Of a stretch of DNA of 18,071 bases, positions 8,064 through 15,489 are shown in pieces (the first letter of the stretch is position 1; each line of letters opens with the position of its first letter). Position numbers and translations under genes: made by a program. Location: NCBI GenBank assembly GCA_963789495.1, contig CAWBLP010000019.1:1-18071 (forward strand), given 5' to 3'. This DNA comes from CAWBLP01 sp963789495 (GTDB lineage: Bacteria; Pseudomonadota; Alphaproteobacteria; Acetobacterales; Acetobacteraceae). Below the pieces are notes generated by a model, which searched no databases, was not told the origin of the DNA, and saw nothing but the letters and a program-made list of their open reading frames with translations.

Positions 8064-8530
8064 TGGCACGCGACCCGGTGGAGGCGCTGTTGCGCCTGCG
8101 TCATATGACGGTGGACGAGGCACGCCGCGACCTGGCGTCCTGCCTGAGTGCCGAGGAGAACGCGGCCGGGGCGGCACGGGAGATCGAGATGGCGATCAGC
8201 CGGGAGACCGTCGAGGCCTGCCGCATGGATGCCGACGACGGTGCGGTACAGGCCTTCGCGGACTGGCTGAAACGGATCCGCCCGGCCGCGCTGGCCGCCG
8301 ATGCGGCATTGGAAGCCGCCAGTCTACACACGGCCGAGGCGCGGGCGGTGCTGGTCGCGGCGCGTGCCGCCGCCGAGGCAGCGGAAGGATTGCTGGCTCG
8401 TCGCGCGGCGGAGCGGCAGACGGTGGCGGACCGGGTGGAACAATTGGCGCTGGACGAAGCAGCGCGGGGCAGGGAGTCCGACGCGCCGCCCGACAGGCCC
8501 GTGGCCGTTGGCGAGCGCCGCCGGTCCTGA
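8063..8530 (+). CDS. fliJ: FliJ-like flagellar export chaperone
   Basis: The product is 155 aa and starts within the fliI stop (TGATGG). It is almost entirely charged and Ala-rich helix with no signal peptide, consistent with the antiparallel coiled coil of FliJ, the central stalk-like partner of the FliI ATPase ring. An early RLRHMTVDEARRDLA helix resembles FliJ N-termini. FliJ sequences diverge strongly, so the call rests on size (FliJ is about 140-150 aa), coiled-coil character and position directly after fliI. No terminator was recognised after its TGA at 8528-8530. Confidence 0.75.
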   Translation: MARDPVEALLRLRHMTVDEARRDLASCLSAEENAAGAAREIEMAISRETVEACRMDADDGAVQAFADWLKRIRPAALAADAALEAASLHTAEARAVLVAARAAAEAAEGLLARRAAERQTVADRVEQLALDEAARGRESDAPPDRPVAVGERRRS

Positions 8531-8788
8531 GGCGGGATCGGCGGCTGCGGCGGCACTGGGTGGGGGTCGGCATTGCCTGATTAATTCGCCGCCGCCACGC
8601 GCGCCTTTCCTTGCCGCATCGCGCGCTTCACCTCGCCACCGGCCGCCTCGCGTCACGCGCCGCCTCGCGTCACGCGCCGCGTCGCGCCAGAGGCCGCCTT
8701 GCGGCGCATCCGGTCCAAGGGCAGTCGCATTTTGGGCCAGCGCGGGAACATAGGCTCGGTTTGGCGCGAACCGCCGCAAGGCAACGCC
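8531..8788. other. Non-coding spacer with repeats
   Basis: After the fliJ-like stop there is extremely GC-rich sequence (many CGCG, GCC and CGGC runs) with no ribosome-site-supported start on either strand. It contains the 17-bp tandem repeat listed separately and leads into the long palindrome. The open frames that cross it are long only because of base composition. Confidence 0.5.
8642..8709. repeat. 17-bp tandem repeat, four units
   Basis: The unit GCCGCCTCGCGTCACGC occurs exactly at 8642-8658 and 8659-8675. Two decayed units follow at 8676-8692 (GCCGCGTCGCGCCAGAG) and 8693-8709 (GCCGCCTTGCGGCGCAT). A further related stretch may precede the array. It lies in non-coding DNA between fliJ and the palindrome. 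Confidence 0.75.
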
Positions 8789-8907
8789 TTCACCACGGAG
8801 CAAGCACGAGTCTGACGAAGGGCCACGAGTTGGTGATTGCACGACAGCCGTGGTGGAATCACCAACTCCGTGGCCCTTCGTCAGACTCGTGCTGGCTCCG
8901 TGGTGAA
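8789..8907. repeat. Near-perfect long palindrome (50-bp arms)
   Basis: The left arm is 8789-8838 and the right arm 8857-8907, separated by an 18-nt loop. They are complementary with one mismatch (A/C after CGGAGC) and one single-base bulge (CCACG against CCACGG). Both arms contain the core CACGAGTCTGACGAAGGGCC. Weaker inverted similarity extends about 40 bp outward on each side, so the structure looks like two head-to-head copies of a roughly 90-bp repeat. It could be a mobile palindromic repeat, a strong hairpin terminator after fliJ, or both. No coding function is supported. Confidence 0.85.
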
Positions 8908-9323
8908 GCGACTTGCTTCGCTACGGTGCTCGCCGGACCAGGGGGTACTCACCTCGGCTGCCGGCTGCCCGTGCCGATCCAGATGCGATGACCCCGCATC
9001 CGGTCCCGGCGGCCCCACCGCGACATTGCCGCGCGGCGCTCGCGAAGTCGCCGACCACCGTCTTGCCGGCCGGAGTCAGCGCACGCGAAGCGCAGGCTGC
9101 CGTGCGTCAACCGCGTCCGCCATTGCGCTCGCGTGCCGCGCCGACGACGTCGCAGTGCCACGCTCCGGGCGGAGCATGCCAACCGCGGCGACGTGCGATC
9201 TGGATGCTGTATGCTGTCCGAGACCGGTTCAGACTCGTCCATGAACGGCGTCATCCGGTCAGCGGGTTGAACTGTGGTCGCCAGCGTGCCTCAATTGGCT
9301 GGAGGCTGCAGCTGAGGAGGGGC
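8908..9323. other. Leader region of the cyclase gene, no gene seen
   Basis: This 416-bp stretch is open in the same frame as the downstream cyclase gene. The predicted residues there are Arg/Pro/Ala-rich and match no domain, and the strong ribosome site is only at its 3' end. I treat it as upstream untranslated or regulatory DNA. TATGCT near 9210 could be part of a -10 element, but no convincing -35 partner was found. Confidence 0.45.
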
Positions 9324-12300
9324 ATGAAGGAGACCGCCCGCGCCGCTGTGTCCCGGTGCCGCGCCTGCGGGGCACGGGTCACCGCGCGCCAAAATTTCTG
9401 CGGTCGCTGTGGGGCCGCGTTGCAACCGGACGCATCGGGCGTGCCGGCGCATCTGCAGTACCGCATCCAGAACGCCCGCGTCGCGCTGGAGGCGGAGCGC
9501 AAATACGTCACCATCCTGTTTGCCGACATCGCCGGCTCCACCGCCTTGATCGACGACCTCGATCCCGAGCAGGCGGCGATGATCCTCGATCCTGTACTGC
9601 AGGCGATGACCGCCGTCGTGCACAGTCATGGCGGCATCGTCACCCGCATCCAGGGTGACGGGATCATGGCGATCTTCGGTGCTCCGCTGGCGCAGGAGGA
9701 TCATGCCGCCCGGGCCTGCCGCTCCGCGCTGGAAATCCGGGCGCTGCAGGAAGATCCGCGCATCGCGACTCGCGTCGGGCTGCATTCCGGCGAGGTGGTG
9801 CTGCGCATCGTGCGCAACGACACGTCGGTGGAATACGACGCGGTCGGCGTGCACGTGCATTTGGCCGCGCGCATGGAGCAGACGGCGCGGCCCGGCAGCA
9901 TCCTGCTGACCGACGCCACCTATCGGCTGATCTCCGGTCTGTTCACCACGCAGCCTTTGGGGCGGCTGCCGATCAAGCGCGGCCCGGGTCGCGATATCGA
10001 GGCGTTCGAGCTGCTCGGCAGCCAGGACTGGCGCGGCCGCTGGCATGCGCGCGGTCCCGGCGACAGCGGCACGTTCGTCAACCGGCATGCCGAGATGGCG
10101 GCGCTGCACGAGGCCGCCGGTGCGGTGATGGCGGGGCGGGGCCAGATCGCCGCCATCACCGGCCAGGCGGGGACCGGCAAGTCGCGCCTGGTGCATGAAT
10201 TCGCCGAACAACTGGCGACCAGCGGCTGGCAGGTGTTCGAAGCGCCGGCGGGCGACGAACAACGCAGCTCCAGCTATCTGCCGTTTGCCAGCCTGTTGCG
10301 CGACTGGTGCGGTGCGGAGCCGGACGATCCGCATGACCAGGTGATCCAGCGCATCGGCAATCGGCTGGCCGAACTACGGTCCGATGGCAAGGCGTTGCTG
10401 GCGCCGGTCGCGGCGCTGCTCGACATCCCGACCGGCGATGCGGACTGGGTGCAGCTGTCACCCTCGCTGCGTCGCCGGCGCATCGCCGAGGCCATGGTTT
10501 CGCTGCTGCGCGACCTCGCGCAACGCCGCAAGCTGCTGTTGCTGATCGAGGATGCGCACTGGCTGGATCGCGAAAGCGAGGCCTTGCTGGAGCGGCTGGT
10601 GGATGAGCTGCCCGATATCGGCATGCTGCTGGTCGCCACCTACCGCCCGGAGCATCGCGAACGCTGGGATCGCAGCGGCGGTTACCGGCGGATCGATGTC
10701 CGCCCGCTGAGCGGTGCCGAGTTCCGCCTGTTGCTGGATGCGCGGCTGGGGCCGGACCCGTCGCTCGACCCGGTGAAGGAGCAGCTCGCCGAACGCACCC
10801 AGGGCATTCCGCTGTTCCTGGAGGAGATGATCCGCACGCTGAACGAAACCGCGGTGGTCGCCGGCAAGCCGGGGCAGTATCGCCTGGCCGGAACGGTGCA
10901 GCGGCTGCAGGTTCCGGACACCGTGCAGTCGGTGCTGGCGTCGCGCGTCGACCGCCTGCCGCCGCGCCGCAAGGAACTGCTTCAGGTGGCAGCGGCGATC
11001 GGCGGCGAATTCTCACTGCCGTTGCTGGCGCGCGTGCTGGATCGTCCAGCTTTGGATCTCGCGGCCGACCTGACCGCATTGAAGGCGGCGGAATTCATCG
11101 TCGCGCGTGGCGGCAAGGCGGCGCTGCGATTTGGTTTCCGTCACGTCCTGATGGAGGAGGTGACCTACGGCAGCCTGTTGGGATCCAGGCGGCTGCACAT
11201 CCATCGCCAGATCGTGCAGGCGATCGAGGCGCTGTATGCGCATCAGATCGACCAGCAGGCGGAAGCGCTGGCCTGGCACGCCGCGAAGGGCGAGCTATGG
11301 GAGGTCGCGATCCCCCATATGCGCCGCGCCGCGCTGAAGGCGATCGATCGCGCGTCGCACCCGGTGGCGATCCGGTTCGTCGAACAGGCGCTTGCGGCCC
11401 TGCGACAATTGCCGGGACGGACCGCCGAACGGATCCAGCAGGAGATCGAGCTGCGTCTGCTGCTGCGCGTCTCGCTGGGTGCGTTCGGGCGTTACCAGCA
11501 ATGGGTCGCCAATGTGGACGTGGCGGAAAACCTGGCGGAGGAACTGGGGGATTCGCGACGCCTGCTGGCGATCCGCGTCGCGCGCCTGCATCTGCTGAAT
11601 ACCCACGACGACATCACCCGTGCGATCGACGCCTGCCGCAAGGCCGAAGCGATGGCGCGCGCGCAAGGCGATCTGCACCAGACGGTGGCGGCGACGTATT
11701 TTCTCGGCCAGGCGTTCAACTGGCATGGCGACTTCGCGGATGGCATCGCCGCGCTCAACGCGTTGCAGCCGATCCTGAGCGAACTCGCGCCCGACAGTCG
11801 CTGCGGCATGACCGGGTCGGCCCGGCTGATGTGCGAATCCCAGCTCGCCGTGTGTCATGCCAAGCTGGGCGAATTCAAGGACGCGATGATCCATGGGCGG
11901 GCCGCCTGGAGCGGTGCCAACATCACCAAGCGCGATTTCGACCGCGCGGTCGCCAGCTTCGGTTTCGGCATGGCGCTGTTGCTGAAGGGCACGATCGGCC
12001 GAGCTGTTCGGGTGTTGGAGGCGGGATTGGCGGCGACCGATGCGTCCGACATTCCCCTGCTGTTCGCCTCGATTGCCGGACCGCTCAGCCACGCCTACAT
12101 GTTGAACGGGGAGACGGGGCGGGCGCTGACGCTGAGCGAACGGGTATTGGCGCGACCGGAAGTGTCCAGCTACTCGCGGGCGTGGTCGTTGCTGTACCGT
12201 GCGCTCGTGTTGCTGGATGCCGGCGCGGGAACCGGCATGGCGGCGCTGGCGCAGGAGGCGTTGCAGCGGGCGGCGGCAAAGAACTACCTGGCGTTGATGG

Positions 12301-12587
12301 CCAGCGCGCACTGGCTGTTGGCGCGGATCTGGCGGGTTTCCGATTCCGCGCAGGCGCAGCATCATCTGGCGGCCGCCACGTCGTTGGCGGAGCGTCTTGG
12401 CATGCGTCCGCTGGTGGCGCATTGTCTGATGGAGGCGAGCTTAGTTGCCTCGGCAGCGGGACGGGGGATGGCGTCGGCGCAGGCGCACAAGGAGGCAATG
12501 CGGGTTTACCGGAGTCTTGGCATGCATTTCTGGGTTCTCAAGCCGGATCGCGGATATGATACTAACCACGTATCGCCGGCTGCATAG
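9324..12587 (+). CDS. Zinc-ribbon / class III cyclase / AAA ATPase / helical-repeat protein
   Basis: The product is 1087 aa from the ATG at 9324, preceded by GAGGAGGGG. The order is: zinc ribbon with C12, C15, C26 and C29; class III nucleotide cyclase domain (about 58-235) with metal-binding D68 (FADIAGST) and D112 (QGDGIMAIFG); AAA_16/STAND-like ATPase with Walker A GQAGTGKS (280-287) and Walker B LLLLIEDAHW (404-413); winged-helix-like linker; then a long TPR-like helical C-terminus from about 640. In the cyclase core D172 (adenine-selecting) and R183 are kept. The transition-state Asn is His179 and the substrate Lys position is Arg108, so activity is uncertain. The layout suggests a cytoplasmic signalling switch in which ATPase and repeats sense a ligand or partner. 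Its stop abuts the next gene. Confidence 0.88.
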   Translation: MKETARAAVSRCRACGARVTARQNFCGRCGAALQPDASGVPAHLQYRIQNARVALEAERKYVTILFADIAGSTALIDDLDPEQAAMILDPVLQAMTAVVHSHGGIVTRIQGDGIMAIFGAPLAQEDHAARACRSALEIRALQEDPRIATRVGLHSGEVVLRIVRNDTSVEYDAVGVHVHLAARMEQTARPGSILLTDATYRLISGLFTTQPLGRLPIKRGPGRDIEAFELLGSQDWRGRWHARGPGDSGTFVNRHAEMAALHEAAGAVMAGRGQIAAITGQAGTGKSRLVHEFAEQLATSGWQVFEAPAGDEQRSSSYLPFASLLRDWCGAEPDDPHDQVIQRIGNRLAELRSDGKALLAPVAALLDIPTGDADWVQLSPSLRRRRIAEAMVSLLRDLAQRRKLLLLIEDAHWLDRESEALLERLVDELPDIGMLLVATYRPEHRERWDRSGGYRRIDVRPLSGAEFRLLLDARLGPDPSLDPVKEQLAERTQGIPLFLEEMIRTLNETAVVAGKPGQYRLAGTVQRLQVPDTVQSVLASRVDRLPPRRKELLQVAAAIGGEFSLPLLARVLDRPALDLAADLTALKAAEFIVARGGKAALRFGFRHVLMEEVTYGSLLGSRRLHIHRQIVQAIEALYAHQIDQQAEALAWHAAKGELWEVAIPHMRRAALKAIDRASHPVAIRFVEQALAALRQLPGRTAERIQQEIELRLLLRVSLGAFGRYQQWVANVDVAENLAEELGDSRRLLAIRVARLHLLNTHDDITRAIDACRKAEAMARAQGDLHQTVAATYFLGQAFNWHGDFADGIAALNALQPILSELAPDSRCGMTGSARLMCESQLAVCHAKLGEFKDAMIHGRAAWSGANITKRDFDRAVASFGFGMALLLKGTIGRAVRVLEAGLAATDASDIPLLFASIAGPLSHAYMLNGETGRALTLSERVLARPEVSSYSRAWSLLYRALVLLDAGAGTGMAALAQEALQRAAAKNYLALMASAHWLLARIWRVSDSAQAQHHLAAATSLAERLGMRPLVAHCLMEASLVASAAGRGMASAQAHKEAMRVYRSLGMHFWVLKPDRGYDTNHVSPAA

Positions 12588-12619
12588 TGAACAGCCGGGA
12601 CAGGGCTCAGGAGGCTGGG

Positions 12620-13081
12620 ATGACGCGACAGGAAGAAGCCAATCGCTCGCTCGCGGCAAAGCTACTTCAATACTATTCAAGTAACGACCACAAGAACCTG
12701 CTGACGATGCTGACCGATGATTGCGTGTTCAAGATCGGTGACGGCAAGTCGGTGGGCACGGTGCCGTATCACGGCACGTTCACCGGTCCCAAGGAGATCG
12801 GCGGCTACCTGGCTACCAGGCAACAGAATACGGTGCGCAGCCGGTGCGAGATCGCACGTCCCGGCAACAAGCCGCCGCCGCAGTTCGACCCCCAGGAACT
12901 GCTGGTCAGTGGCGATACGGTCGTCGCGTTGGGCAGCCTGACCGACACCTTCAAGGACGGCCGGCCGATGCACGACACTGATTTCGCGCTGGTATTCCAT
13001 ATCGACGAGAAGCAGCAGAAGGTCCGGCTGTTCCGCTACTTCCTGGATACCGCCGCGGCTGTCGCGGCCTGGAAGCCCTGA
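12620..13081 (+). CDS. SnoaL-like / NTF2-fold protein
   Basis: The product is 153 aa. The start at 12620 is preceded by CAGGAGG with good spacing. An alternative GTG at 12587 overlaps the cyclase stop (TAGTG) and would add 11 residues. The pattern fits the SnoaL/NTF2 cone fold: an N-terminal helix (LAAKLLQYYSSND), LLTMLTDDCVFKI, YHGTFTGPKEIGGYL, then alternating strands ending VRLFRYFLDTAAAVAAW. Such proteins are small-molecule isomerases, hydrolases or ligand-binding proteins. No catalytic residues can be assigned. It lies 32 bp behind the cyclase gene and probably shares its transcript. A convergent hairpin follows it. Confidence 0.75.
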   Translation: MTRQEEANRSLAAKLLQYYSSNDHKNLLTMLTDDCVFKIGDGKSVGTVPYHGTFTGPKEIGGYLATRQQNTVRSRCEIARPGNKPPPQFDPQELLVSGDTVVALGSLTDTFKDGRPMHDTDFALVFHIDEKQQKVRLFRYFLDTAAAVAAWKP

Positions 13082-13098
13082 CCGCCATCCGGTTCGCG

Positions 13099-13142
13099 GC
13101 GACCGCCTGTCACACCGGCAATGACCGATGTGACAGGGTCGC
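13099..13142. terminator. Bidirectional hairpin between convergent genes
   Basis: GCGACCGCCTGTCACACCGG pairs with CCGATGTGACAGGGTCGC around CAATGA, with one bulge and one C/A mismatch. It sits between the stop of the SnoaL-like gene (13081) and the stop of the NIPSNAP-like gene (13158), where a shared terminator is expected. Confidence 0.7.
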
Positions 13143-13157
13143 GGGCCGGATATCCGG

Positions 13158-13484
13158 CTACTTCACGGCCGAGAATGACGTCGGCGCCAGGATGAAATTC
13201 TTCACATTGGCCACGATCGGACCGTTTGCTTCGGTTTGCGCCCGCGCGCTCAGCCAGGCCGGATCGGCGCCGAACGCGTTCCATTTCTGCTCGCGCTGGG
13301 CCAGCGAGTCCCACTCGACGAGATGGTACAGCGTCTGGTTGGACTCGCCGATCACGGTGGTCCAGAACCCGGCCTGCTTGATGCCGTGCTTCTCCCACAG
13401 CTTGAGCGTGATGGTGTCGAACCGCTTCAGCAGATCGGGCAGCCGGCCGGGGACGCATTCGTAGATCCGCAATTCGTGGAGCAT
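13158..13484 (-). CDS. NIPSNAP family protein
   Basis: The product is 108 aa from the ATG at 13484, preceded by GGGAGAGGAA. It begins MLHELRIYECVPGRLPDLL and contains KLWEKHGIKQAGFWTT, LYHLVEWDSLAQREQKWNAF and a Trp-Leu segment before a C-terminal strand. These are hallmarks of the NIPSNAP/dimeric ferredoxin-like fold, with the RIYE start, a central HG(I)-GFWT and the L-V-EWDS strand. Bacterial members are small soluble proteins of unknown biochemical role, often near metabolic genes. The frame is open further upstream, but composition and the ribosome site favour this start. Confidence 0.83.
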   Translation of the reverse strand: MLHELRIYECVPGRLPDLLKRFDTITLKLWEKHGIKQAGFWTTVIGESNQTLYHLVEWDSLAQREQKWNAFGADPAWLSARAQTEANGPIVANVKNFILAPTSFSAVK

Positions 13485-13618
13485 GGGGTTCCTCTCCCGT
13501 TTCGGTGGATGGGGCTTGCGCTGGCCAGTCTGCGCGGGCCACCCAGCCAGGGCAATGCCTGCCGGCGTTGCCCCAGCGTTGCCCGACGCCGCGGGCGCTG
13601 GTAAACCATGCGGACGGT

Positions 13619-13695
13619 CGGAGCGTAGCGCAGTCTGGTAGCGCATCAGTCTGGGGGACTGGGGGTCGTGGGTTCGAATCCCGCCGCTCCGACCA
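13619..13695 (+). tRNA. tRNA-Pro (anticodon GGG)
   Basis: This is a 77-nt cloverleaf. The acceptor CGGAGCG (13619-13625) pairs with CGCTCCG (13685-13691), followed by ACCA, so CCA is encoded. The D-arm is GCGCAGTCTGGTAGCGC. The anticodon stem TCAGT/ACTGG encloses the loop CTGGGGG with anticodon GGG at 13653-13655. The T-arm contains GGTTCGAATCCC. It reads CCC and CCU proline codons. The less GC-rich segment with the SMC-like ATPase begins directly after it. Confidence 0.96.
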
Positions 13696-13930
13696 ATGTC
13701 CTTTTTAGATCAATAAGATTCCGGAATAAAGCTGTCAGTTGTCATAACTCGCCGGCGTTTGCGGCAACCGTTGGCGAACTGGCTTTTCATCCGACCCCGG
13801 GACTATGGCTCCTTCGTATTTTTTGACCCCATCATGCGGAATTCTCCCCTAGGAACCTTTCGCTAAATCAGTCAAAAGCCGCTGACATTCGGCTTGCCTC
13901 TCGGCTCGTCGAAGTCGAAAAGGCCAGCTA
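13696..13930. other. Spacer after tRNA, composition changes
   Basis: The 235 bp after the tRNA are clearly more AT-rich than the left part of the window (for example TTTTTAGATCAATAAGATTC and GTATTTTTTGACCCC). CTCGCC and GGCGA elements near 13747-13786 can form a loose hairpin. No integrase gene and no second copy of the tRNA 3' end occur within the window. A possible gene remnant at 13827-13931 is listed separately. Confidence 0.5.
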
Positions 13931-13931
13931 A
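13827..13931 (+). pseudogene. Possible 3' remnant of a gene upstream of the SMC-like ATPase
   Basis: A frame opens after a TGA at 13824 and ends in a TAA at 13929-13931 that overlaps the ATPase start as TAATG. Its last residues, SKAADIRLASRLVEVEKAS, look like an ordinary amphipathic helix, and the stop/start overlap is typical of operon partners. There is no credible start codon, so this may be the tail of a deleted partner gene. It is short, and chance cannot be excluded. Confidence 0.25.
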
Positions 13932-15489
13932 TGTCCGGTATCGCGAAGAGTTCACGCCCTCTGCACCTGCAAACCATCGACAGCCTCTTTGCTGAGCTGA
14001 TCGGGGGCGCCAGTATATCGGTCGGCGATGAAAATTCTGCATTCTGTCTTGAAAACAATGACAGCCGGGCAATTCTCAATTGGTATCGCTTGAATCGACC
14101 CAAGTGGGCGGGCAATGTGATGGCCGCAGATGTGGAGGCAATGGTCTCAGCAATTCTGGTCGCGCTTCCTGCCCTGGCGATCCCTGACATTGTTGCGCCC
14201 AGACCAGGCCGAAGGCTTCGCCTCGCGAAAGTAGTGGCGCATCGCTTCGCTGGTGTGCATGCTTATGGCACCCCGGATAACCCGCCGCCGGACTTCGAGT
14301 TCGATCTGCGCGAGCCCATTACGCTGCTCGATGGCTGGAATGCGGCTGGCAAGACCTCGCTCCTCAATACGATAATCTGGTGTCTGACGGGAGAGATACT
14401 GCGGCCACAGCGTCAACCAGAAAGTGGGCAGGAGGAATTCAGCAGCTCGTTTGTGCGAGCGGTCAATGGCAATGACGAAACCACCAGCCACACCCTGACG
14501 CCGGTCACGCCCCTGCCCAATCCGATCTATTACGTTCCGCCCGTTGCTAAGCCGGTCCCGGTGGACACGTGGGTGGAGCTATCCTTCGTCGACCAGAACG
14601 ACAACCCTCTGCCACCGGTGCGTCGCACGCAATTGCGCACGACAAGGGGCAAGGTTTCCGAGACGAAATCCGGCTTCGAGACATTGGGTGTCGACCCCAT
14701 CGCACTGCGGATCGGCACAATCATGCCCGCCTTGCTCCAATATTTGAAGGTTGGCACCGCTTCCGATCTGGGTCTGGCAGCAGCCAAACTAACCGGGCTC
14801 GCGGACATCGCAAGTCTTGCCAAGCATGCCGCCAGAGCAAGAGAAAAGCTCACCGGAGAATTCAAGAAAGGTCGTGAAAAAGAAATAGACGACGCCGATT
14901 TCCGCTTCTTGGAGGCACGGGCCGACCTCCAGAAACAAGTCGACGAATATCCCCAGATGGCCCCAAAGGACCCATTGCCGGCTCCATCGACGGCGCAGGA
15001 CCTTGAACAGAAGCTGGTGGCTTTGGAGGAACACTTCAACACGCTGAAGGCCGAGGCGTTGGCTGCAGCTCAAACCATTTTGGGCCCTGATTTTGATCCT
15101 GGAGACAAGAACGCACGTGACGACCTCGAAGCCAATATCGGACCCGCCCTGGGCCAGCTAAAATCGATGGGACAGCTTCCGAGCGTGCAGCGTTCACGCG
15201 CGCTCACAGAACTCACCGACGCGGATTGGCTAAGCGTAGACAATCTTATCACGAATATGCGTGCCGAGGCCGAGGTGCTTGCGGAGTTGGCCGTAACCCC
15301 CGAGTTGGGTCGCCGGAAGCAGCTTTACGCTCGCGTCGCTGGTTGGTTGGCAGATGTCGACGATCATGACCCGTCATCCTGCGCCATTTGCAGTCGTTCG
15401 CTGGAGGGCGTACTCGACCCAGTGACCCAACGGACAGTCGCTGATCATTTGGCGGACGTGAGCGAAACCGATCAGCGTCTGTTATCTTT
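13931..15489 (+). pseudogene. SMC/Rad50-like ATPase, N-terminal part (interrupted by IS5)
   Basis: About 519 host-encoded residues run from the ATG at 13931 to the IS5 junction. Residues 1-95 are an unassigned, mostly helical extension. Residues about 98-155 hold a typical SMC/SbcC-like ATPase head strand, then LLDGWNAAGKTSLLNTIIWCLTG with Walker A G135-T142. Residues about 300-470 are rich in charged helices (KAREKLTGEFKKGREKEID and similar), consistent with the first coiled-coil arm. DPSSCAICSRSLEG carries a CxxC (C484, C487) resembling the Rad50 zinc hook. Without the element, reading continues in the segment at 16537-17149. As it stands the IS sequence adds a short tail and a stop at 15508. 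Relatives act in DNA repair or anti-phage defence; the exact family is not recognised. Confidence 0.75.

Noticed and set aside
6669..8177. Long minus-strand open frame (502 codons) opposite fliI
   Set aside because: Its composition is antisense-like and it lies wholly over a well-supported fliI and the start of the fliJ-like gene.
8642..8907. CRISPR array
   Set aside because: The repeats are 17 bp, directly abutting without spacers, and the neighbouring structure is a single palindrome; no cas genes are present.
8949..9254. Small minus-strand gene upstream of the cyclase
   Set aside because: It is Arg-rich with no recognisable motif and no ribosome site; coding is not supported.
8913..9323. 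N-terminal extension of the cyclase protein by 137 residues
   Set aside because: The frame is open, but the residues are Arg/Pro-rich without domain character, part of it runs out of the palindrome repeat, and the strong GAGGAGGGG site precedes the ATG at 9324.
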